The position numbers and the translations under genes are program-made. 11,315 nucleotides of DNA from assembly GCA_937906775.1 (NCBI GenBank), contig CALCUD010000037.1:1-11315 (forward strand), read 5' to 3'. Of this stretch, positions 7,055-11,315 are shown piece by piece. Origin of the DNA: an uncultured Clostridia bacterium (lineage in GTDB: Bacteria; Bacillota; Clostridia; Christensenellales; Aristaeellaceae). Below the pieces are notes generated by a model that was given only the letters and a program-made list of their open reading frames with translations, was not told the origin of the DNA and searched no databases. The first letter of the stretch is position 1. Each line of letters opens with the position of its first letter.

Positions 7055-7082
7055 ATTATAACTGATTTTGTTAAAAAATTAA
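7055..7082 (-). promoter_or_regulatory. Putative promoter of the ABC exporter pair
   Basis: A perfect minus-strand TATAAT lies at 7055-7060, with a weak -35 candidate TTAATT at 7077-7082 (16-base spacer). The -35 area overlaps a small inverted repeat, GTTAA-AAAA-TTAAC (7070-7083). The predicted leader is about 80 bases. Support rests mostly on the -10 box and location. Confidence 0.5.
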
Positions 7083-7089
7083 CACCCAA

Positions 7090-7122
7090 GTACGAAAAAT
7101 AAACATAGCTATTTTTCTATAC
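7090..7122. promoter_or_regulatory. Inverted repeat overlapping the glycosyltransferase promoter (possible operator)
   Basis: GAAAAAT (7094-7100) and ATTTTTC (7111-7117) form perfect 7-base arms around a 10-base centre. Outer GTA and TAC bases extend the symmetry imperfectly. The right arm covers the position of the -35 box of the plus-strand promoter. Placement suits a repressor site controlling the divergent pair; no cognate regulator is recognised nearby. Confidence 0.35.
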
Positions 7123-7140
7123 GATTTTATATGCTATAAT
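7112..7140 (+). promoter_or_regulatory. Promoter of the glycosyltransferase gene (extended -10)
   Basis: A perfect TATAAT at 7135-7140 preceded by TGC gives an extended -10 element. The -35 region (7112-7117) is poor, which is common when an extended -10 is present. Transcription would begin near 7147, exactly where the folded leader starts. Confidence 0.65.
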
Positions 7141-7146
7141 CCGTTT

Positions 7147-7224
7147 GTCAGCAGGCTCTGTTACGTGATCCGGGTCAGCTTCATCAGATCCGTTCCGGAT
7201 GTACGGAGCGCTCATGCTGCTGAC
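7147..7224 (+). other. Potentially structured 5' leader of the glycosyltransferase mRNA
   Basis: The leader can fold into one long hairpin. GTCAGCAG (7147-7154) pairs perfectly with CTGCTGAC (7217-7224). Immediately inside, GCTCTGT (7155-7161) pairs with ACGGAGC (7203-7209, one G-U), leaving a 7-base bulge on the 3' side. Further in, ATCCGG (7168-7173) pairs with CCGGAT (7195-7200) around a 21-base loop. The first base of the outer stem is close to the predicted transcription start. There is no T-run, so it is not a terminator. The ribosome site GGAGG (7248-7252) lies outside the fold. No known riboswitch consensus was recognised. Confidence 0.5.
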
Positions 7225-7262
7225 GATTCAGGATACAGTCGATCCGTGGAGGTTATTCTCGC

Positions 7263-8507
7263 ATGAAAATGACTATGTTGGCGCTCGGTTCCACCGGCGA
7301 TGTGCGGCCTTTTGTTCTCCTGGGCCGTGAATTATCCGCACGCGGGCACCACATCACCATAGCAGCCTTTTCCCCGTTCCGGGAAATGATTGAAAATGCC
7401 GGCCTTTCGTTTTACCAGCTCAGCGGTGATGTCGAAACATTCATGAGCAACATCATGAAACCCGGTACTTCCGCTCTCACCTATCTTCCTCAGGTTGAAA
7501 AAAGTCTCCGTTCCGTTGCGCCGCAGCTGGTGGACGGTTTATCCGCCAGTTGTGCGGGCGCCGACGCGGCAATTTGTAGTTTTTTCGGTTCCGTCTACTA
7601 TTCTATCGCTGAAAAATACAAAATCCCGTTGATCCAGATTCATCTGTTCATGATGGATCCCAACGGTGAGGCGCCGATCTCTTCCTTCCGTCCTCAGCGT
7701 ATGGGGCGTGTGATGAATGAATTCACCTATAAAGTAGGCTACCTGTTGATCGGCACCGTAGAAAACCGTTACCTTTCTTCCTGGCGTAAAGAAAACGGCG
7801 TTTCGGGCCGGAAGCCGAAAACCGCGCCGGATTACAGGATCGGTGATCACCGGATTCCCGTTGTTTATGCGATGAGTCCCCTGGTTCTTCCCCGTCCCGC
7901 CGGATGGGATGAACATATCCGGATAGGCGGTTTCCTGTTCGATAATGCGCCTGTTTCCTGGAAACCGCCGGAAGATCTCATCCGCTTCATGGAAGACGGT
8001 CAGCCCCCGATCTACATCGGTTTCGGTTCCATGAACAGCGGCAACATGGAAAAGACCATGGCCATAGTTCTCCGTGCCGTTCATGCCGCGCGGCTCCGCG
8101 CGGTGGTCAATCTCGGATGGAGCGGCGAAAAGCTGAAATCCACGCGCAATGTTTATTTCGGGGAATATATCCCGCACGACTGGCTCTTTCCCCGGGTATC
8201 GGCGATCGTTCATCACGGCGGAGCCGGGACTACGGCTTCGGGACTGCGGTACGGCAAGCCGACGCTGATTATCCCGTTCGGTGGAGACCAGCCCTTCTGG
8301 GGGAATCGGATCCGTGAACTCGGATGCGGCCCCAAACCCATCCACCGTTCCGATCTGACAGTGCGGAAGCTGACTGTCGCCCTGCTGGATCTGGTCAGTC
8401 ACAAGGCGTACCGTACCGCCGCGAGCGAACTCGGCAGGCAGCTTGCGCAGGAAAACGGCACGGTTCAGATTGCGGACATCATTGAAGAAGAGATCCGGAA
8501 CTGGTAA
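7263..8507 (+). CDS. GT1-type glycosyltransferase (UDP-glycosyl/sterol/macrolide transferase-like)
   Basis: A 414-residue GT-B fold enzyme of the family that moves a sugar from a nucleotide donor to a lipid, sterol or small-molecule acceptor. The N-terminal domain opens MKMTMLALGSTGDVRPFVLLGREL, the glycine-rich start typical of the GT28/GT1 N-terminal fold. The linker carries PVVYAMSPLVLPRP. The C-terminal donor domain has PPIYIGFGSM, the signature HHGGAGTTASGLRYGKP (317-333), and PFGGDQPFWGNR with the donor-contacting Asp342-Gln343. There is no signal peptide; the protein is cytosolic or loosely membrane associated. ATG 7263 has GGAGG ten bases upstream. It is monocistronic and divergent from an ABC exporter, which fits sugar modification and export of a lipid or xenobiotic, though the acceptor cannot be read from sequence. 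Confidence 0.93.
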   Translation: MKMTMLALGSTGDVRPFVLLGRELSARGHHITIAAFSPFREMIENAGLSFYQLSGDVETFMSNIMKPGTSALTYLPQVEKSLRSVAPQLVDGLSASCAGADAAICSFFGSVYYSIAEKYKIPLIQIHLFMMDPNGEAPISSFRPQRMGRVMNEFTYKVGYLLIGTVENRYLSSWRKENGVSGRKPKTAPDYRIGDHRIPVVYAMSPLVLPRPAGWDEHIRIGGFLFDNAPVSWKPPEDLIRFMEDGQPPIYIGFGSMNSGNMEKTMAIVLRAVHAARLRAVVNLGWSGEKLKSTRNVYFGEYIPHDWLFPRVSAIVHHGGAGTTASGLRYGKPTLIIPFGGDQPFWGNRIRELGCGPKPIHRSDLTVRKLTVALLDLVSHKAYRTAASELGRQLAQENGTVQIADIIEEEIRNW

Positions 8508-8513
8508 ATTCAA

Positions 8514-8549
8514 AGCAGCTCCCCCTGATTTATTGTTGGGGGAGCTGCT
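8514..8549. terminator. Hairpin between converging glycosyltransferase and ABC ATPase genes
   Basis: A 12-bp perfect stem, AGCAGCTCCCCC (8514-8525) with GGGGGAGCTGCT (8538-8549), and a 12-base loop, starting 7 bases after the glycosyltransferase stop and 3 bases from the opposing stop. Neither side has a strong T-run (plus CTGTTATC, minus TTTGAATTT). It probably terminates both transcripts, but less sharply than the hairpin after mutY. Confidence 0.75.
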
Positions 8550-8552
8550 CTG

Positions 8553-9125
8553 TTATCCAAAGATTCCGCTGATCACCGTACATCCGAGCCGTCTGGCCTG
8601 TTCCTCATCATGGGTGACCAGGATCACAGTCCTTCCCTGTGCCGCTTCGTCGATCATTTCAAGCATTCTGTCCGCGGTTTCTTCATCCAGTTCCCGGACA
8701 GGTTCATCCAGGATCAGGATATCTCCGTCATCCATCAGCGCACGGATCAGGCTGACCCGCCTTTTCATTCCTCCGCTGAGTTCGTCCGGATAGAGATTTT
8801 CACAATGCTCCAGTCCTGCGTCAGCGAGGAAAGTCCGGATTCTCGCGGGGTCCTTTTCGATCAGCGCCAGATTTTTTCCCACTGTGTACCAGGGAAGTAG
8901 CCGGTTATCCTGGAAATGGACGGAAAAGCGGGTTCCGTGATCAGGACTGACGGTTCCCCGATCCGGCTTTTCCAGTCCCGTCAGCATCCGTAACAGAGTG
9001 GTCTTTCCGCATCCGCTCGGTCCGAAAAGGCAGTAGCGTCCGCCTGTTTGAAATGACAAAGTTACATTCCGGAGGATGGTCTTCTCCCCGTACGTTTTGG
9101 TAAGATCAGAGATTGTAATGCCCAC
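8553..9125 (-). CDS. ABC importer ATP-binding protein, short SsuB/TauB-like
   Basis: A 190-residue ATPase that would power the importer encoded just upstream. Motifs are Walker A GPSGCGKTT (35-43), Q-loop HFQDNRLLPW with Gln72, signature LSGGMKRRVSLIRAL, Walker B ILILDEPVRELD, and switch His in VTHDEEQA. Q-loop and signature place it with the nitrate/sulfonate/taurine (SsuB, TauB) group. It is shorter than most members (about 240-260): it ends shortly after the H-loop and the acidic spacing before it is compact, so only the minimal ATPase core is present. GTG start at 9125, preceded by GGGGGAT. It overlaps the permease gene by 20 bases, a sign of coupled translation. It is the last gene of its operon. 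Confidence 0.9.
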   Translation of the reverse strand: MGITISDLTKTYGEKTILRNVTLSFQTGGRYCLFGPSGCGKTTLLRMLTGLEKPDRGTVSPDHGTRFSVHFQDNRLLPWYTVGKNLALIEKDPARIRTFLADAGLEHCENLYPDELSGGMKRRVSLIRALMDDGDILILDEPVRELDEETADRMLEMIDEAAQGRTVILVTHDEEQARRLGCTVISGIFG

Positions 9126-9855
9126 GATTTATCCCCCGTTCCACTGCTTTTTTCAGTAGCTTCTCCAGAATCATGCTCAGCAGGATCACCAGCAGCGTCC
9201 AGGCCATCAGCCGGTCTGTTTCCAGATAGATTTTGGCGCTGTACAGATCGCTCCCGATCGCGTTCTTAGGTACGCCGATAACTTCCGCCGCGATCGTTGC
9301 TTTGATACAGAGCCCGATACAGGTCTCACAGGCGGTAATCAGTCCTGGCATAACGGACGGAAGGATCACATGACGCCATATCATAATCCTGCCGAAGCGA
9401 AAGCAGCATGCCATTTCCTTCAGCTTCGGGTCCACTCCGTTCAGCCGTTCTCTGACGCTTGAAAACACTACGGGCATAACCATCAGCGCCCCGACAAGAA
9501 CCGGCACTTCGGAGCTTCCGAGCCAGACCAGCGCAAGAATAATGAAGCTGGCCACCGGCGTCGCCCGAATAAGGCTCAGCATGGGCCTGATCACGCTGTC
9601 CGCCCATGAACTCAAATGACAGACCGCAGCAGTCAGGCATCCGGCCATCACGCCGATCCCGTATGCCACGGCAGTCCGTAGCAAAGTCATTCCGACCGTT
9701 ACCCAGAATCTTCCCTCCGTTACCATACACATACGTTTCAAAACAGGCAGCGGTCCCGGAAGGAGCAGTTCCTGATGAACCGCCATCACCGCGATCTGCC
9801 AGATCATCAGCCAGAACAGCGCGGGAACAATCCATTTTTGAAGCACTTTTTTCAC
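9106..9855 (-). CDS. ABC importer permease, SsuC/TauC-like
   Basis: A 249-residue inner-membrane permease of the binding-protein-dependent transport class with about six hydrophobic segments: IVPALFWLMIWQIAVMA near the start, then VGMTLLRTAVAYGIGVMAG, PVASFIILALVWLG, VPVLVGALMVMPVVF, a C-terminal region, and the last helix LLVILLSMILEKLL. The cytoplasmic EAA-type loop that docks on the ATPase is KEMACCFRFG through WRHVILPSVMPGL. The GTG at 9855 is chosen because GGAGGA lies 7-8 bases upstream; the open frame extends further but overlaps the preceding gene. It lies 22 bases after the binding-protein gene and overlaps the ATPase gene. The substrate is unknown; the family carries sulfonates, nitrate, bicarbonate or pyrimidine precursors of thiamine. 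Confidence 0.9.
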   Translation of the reverse strand: MKKVLQKWIVPALFWLMIWQIAVMAVHQELLLPGPLPVLKRMCMVTEGRFWVTVGMTLLRTAVAYGIGVMAGCLTAAVCHLSSWADSVIRPMLSLIRATPVASFIILALVWLGSSEVPVLVGALMVMPVVFSSVRERLNGVDPKLKEMACCFRFGRIMIWRHVILPSVMPGLITACETCIGLCIKATIAAEVIGVPKNAIGSDLYSAKIYLETDRLMAWTLLVILLSMILEKLLKKAVERGINRGHYNL

Positions 9856-9877
9856 AGGGGGATCCTCCGCTATTTTT

Positions 9878-10834
9878 TTATTCCCCGTCTGTATAATACA
9901 GGTCATCCTCCGGCAGCTTTCCGCCGACAGACTTCGGATCCGCACGGTACAGAACATCAAAGAACGGTCGGATCTGTTCCTTCATTTCATTTCCGGTAAT
10001 ACAGACGATATGGCAGTTCGGAATCGCTTTTTCCGCAGCCGCGGCAGCAGCCATGATCCCGAATTTTTCAACCAGAAGCGAAGCTGCGTGCGGATCACTG
10101 TTCACAAATTCCACGCTTTCCCGGTAATCATTCAGAAACTCCCTGACCGTTTCCGGATGCTCCTGAACAAAGTTTGCGGACGCGATCACACACCCCATGC
10201 TCAACACTCCGTTTTCATCCGGACTTTCCGCAGCACCGCGATACATTTCCGTCATGTCAAGTGCGACCCGGACATCCGGATTCTTAAGCAGAACGCTGGT
10301 CACGAAAGGTTCCGGCAGCATTGCGACTTCAACATTCCCGGACGCCATCCGGGTTGCAAGCTCCGCGTGCTCCGCCAGATACTCCACCCGAACGCTTTCC
10401 GTCAGTCCTTCCGCATTCAGTACATAATTCAGAACATATTCCGGCGTAGCGCTCTGTCCTGTGGCGTAAACGGTTTTCCCCGATAGATCGCTGATATCCT
10501 GAATCGCGTTTCCGTTTTCCAGAATATACAGTACACCCAACGTATTTAACGCCAGCATCCGGATATTCCCGTTCGTTTTGCTGTAAAGCGTCGCGGCCAG
10601 ATTCGTCGGAACAGCCGCAATATCCGCGCTGCCGCTGAGGATCGCAGCCACTGCTTCATCCGGAGCGGCGGTCATTGTGATGTTATACAGATCGCTCCTG
10701 TTTTCCATCAGATTAACCATACCGATTCCTGTCGGTCCCTGAAGTGCGATGACACTGACAGCCTCTCCGGCTGATGCACAAACGCACAGCACCAGTGCCG
10801 CAAGGAAAGAAATGAATCTGATTATTTTTTTCAT
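9878..10834 (-). CDS. ABC importer substrate-binding protein, NMT1/THI5-SsuA-like
   Basis: A 318-residue extracytoplasmic binding protein. The N-terminus is a signal peptide: basic MKKIIRF, a hydrophobic core to about residue 17, and a likely cut near ASAGEA. A cysteine follows LVL, but the preceding residue is not a good lipobox. The mature part is a type-2 periplasmic-binding fold as in SsuA and NMT1/THI5 proteins: VIALQGPTGIGMVNLM, DEAVAAILSGSADIAAVPTN, DLSGKTVYATGQSATPEYVL, MASGNVEVAMLPEPFV and VIASANFVQEHPETVREFL. The aromatic and thiol-rich substrate pocket cannot be assigned. GGAG precedes ATG by about a dozen bases, and the gap to the upstream regulator gene is only 16 bases. It delivers substrate to the permease/ATPase encoded next. 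Confidence 0.92.
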   Translation of the reverse strand: MKKIIRFISFLAALVLCVCASAGEAVSVIALQGPTGIGMVNLMENRSDLYNITMTAAPDEAVAAILSGSADIAAVPTNLAATLYSKTNGNIRMLALNTLGVLYILENGNAIQDISDLSGKTVYATGQSATPEYVLNYVLNAEGLTESVRVEYLAEHAELATRMASGNVEVAMLPEPFVTSVLLKNPDVRVALDMTEMYRGAAESPDENGVLSMGCVIASANFVQEHPETVREFLNDYRESVEFVNSDPHAASLLVEKFGIMAAAAAAEKAIPNCHIVCITGNEMKEQIRPFFDVLYRADPKSVGGKLPEDDLYYTDGE

Positions 10835-10850
10835 ATTGATGATTCTCCGT

Positions 10851-11102
10851 TCATTTTTTTTTGCCGGTCATGGCACTTTTTACCTGGATTCCTTTCAGAT
10901 TGCCCAGTTTCCCGGTCAATCCTCCGACCTGATCATTGGTGCCTTCAACGATCAGCCCAATCACGGACGCGTCGTTGTCCCGCCCCGGAACACCGATCCG
11001 ACCCCGGATGATCTCGCCGTACGTGGAAAGGATCCTGTTCACTTCCCCCACAGATTCCCTGTTTTCCACCACAATTCCGATAAATCCGAGTCTGATCTCC
11101 AT
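10851..11102 (-). CDS. TM1266-type iron-only hydrogenase system regulator (small ACT-like protein)
   Basis: An 83-residue protein with the pattern of the TM1266 family: an opening beta strand (MEIRLGFIGIVVENRE), a helix (VGEVNRILSTYGEIIRGRIGVPGR), a second hydrophobic strand (ASVIGLIVEGTNDQVGGLTGKLGNL) and a closing strand (GIQVKSAM), i.e. a single ferredoxin-like/ACT or NikR-C-like unit with no DNA-binding domain. The family is annotated as a putative regulator because its gene recurs with hydE, hydF and hydG, the [FeFe]-hydrogenase maturases; none of those is visible here. GGAGG precedes the ATG by about seven bases. It heads a tight operon with a complete ABC importer, 16 bases before the binding protein. 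A role in sensing the imported compound or metal status is inference. Confidence 0.85.
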   Translation of the reverse strand: MEIRLGFIGIVVENRESVGEVNRILSTYGEIIRGRIGVPGRDNDASVIGLIVEGTNDQVGGLTGKLGNLKGIQVKSAMTGKKK

Positions 11103-11142
11103 ACGTCCGCCTCCTGTATCCTTCGTTCATTCCGTTAAAAAA

Positions 11143-11176
11143 AGCGCGGTCAAGCCATATCAGGCTATCCCGCGCT
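11143..11176 (-). terminator. Intrinsic terminator just upstream of the TM1266/ABC operon
   Basis: On the minus strand, AGCGCGG (11170-11176) pairs with CCGCGCT (11143-11149), and AGCC/GGCT (11163-11166 with 11153-11156) adds an inner stem. The 3' arm runs straight into a T-tract (11137-11143). It lies 11 bases after the stop of the partial upstream gene and 40 bases before the TM1266 start. It most simply ends the upstream gene, but could act as a conditional attenuator for the operon. Confidence 0.88.
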
Positions 11177-11187
11177 GAAAATCAGAG

Positions 11188-11315
11188 TCATCCTGTCCGC
11201 CTCCCTTCCCATCTCACGCTTCGGTCATCCTCCGCGTTCAATCGGTCCGCTTTCGGTCCGGGACCCTCTGCCTCACCTTCCGGCCTGGTTTCGGTTCCCT
11301 GTACCATTATATATT
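11188..11315 (-). CDS. C-terminal end of an unidentified upstream gene (partial)
   Basis: A minus-strand frame enters at the window edge and runs 41 codons to a TGA at 11188-11190, followed 11 bases later by an intrinsic terminator. This is the layout expected of a gene end. The visible tail is hydrophilic and charged (for example TETRPEGEAEGPGPKADRL, then RSVRWEGRRTG), without conserved motifs, like a disordered C-terminal tail. No family can be named. The alternative is that this is a noncoding leader and the frame is chance; the GC-rich, low-hydrophobicity composition does not settle it. Confidence 0.5.
   Translation of the reverse strand, partial: YIMVQGTETRPEGEAEGPGPKADRLNAEDDRSVRWEGRRTG

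Noticed and set aside
7539..8513. 324-codon minus-strand frame opposite the glycosyltransferase
   Set aside because: It overlaps the well-supported glycosyltransferase on the other strand, runs into its terminator region and has no recognisable motifs.
11188..11307. Riboswitch or SRP-like RNA upstream of the TM1266 operon (GGAA loop in CAGGCCGGAAGG)
   Set aside because: The resemblance to the SRP apical loop is limited to a few bases, the flanking consensus is absent, and an open reading frame ending just before a terminator explains the stretch more simply.

Overview
The window looks like chromosomal DNA of an anaerobic Firmicute, most likely a clostridial gut or rumen lineage. The pointers are a perfect CIRCE operator in front of groES, strong GGAGG ribosome binding sites, sigma-A type promoters, a TM1266-type small ACT-like protein (a family tied to [FeFe]-hydrogenase maturation loci) and an SPFH protein ending in zinc ribbons. 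No rRNA, tRNA, insertion sequence, phage gene or CRISPR array was seen.

Layout. 1-1420 (minus): heat-shock operon promoter-CIRCE-groES-groEL. The groEL frame is abnormal. About 237 codons are clear GroEL, then the same open frame becomes the membrane-anchor and start of a GGDEF (diguanylate cyclase-type) protein and runs off the window edge. This is either an assembly chimera or a real recombination. 1421-1561: divergent control region with five 10-bp-phased TATTCT-like units. 1562-2611 (plus): mutY, closed by a 12-bp stem shared with the converging gene. 2669-4624 (minus): a two-gene operon with its own good promoter, encoding a degenerate response-regulator-like protein and an SPFH/YdjI-type protein with duplicated zinc ribbons.

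4647-6967 (minus): a translationally coupled ABC exporter pair (ATPase, then 536-residue permease). It is divergent from 7263-8507 (plus), a GT1-type glycosyltransferase with a long, potentially highly folded 5' leader. The intergenic region holds two back-to-back -10 boxes and an inverted repeat over the glycosyltransferase promoter. 8553-11102 (minus): a tight four-gene operon, TM1266-type regulator, then substrate-binding protein, permease and short ATPase of an SsuABC/TauABC-like importer. 11143-11176 is an intrinsic terminator just upstream of that operon, and 11188-11315 is the C-terminal end of an unidentified upstream gene.

How the parts fit together. groESL is under HrcA-type repression. 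The SPFH pair is plausibly a membrane-stress module. The glycosyltransferase and exporter could share control as a divergent detoxification or export locus. The most unusual functional linkage is the putative hydrogenase-system regulator leading an uptake-transporter operon of unknown substrate. The most striking sequence anomaly is the GroEL::GGDEF frame.
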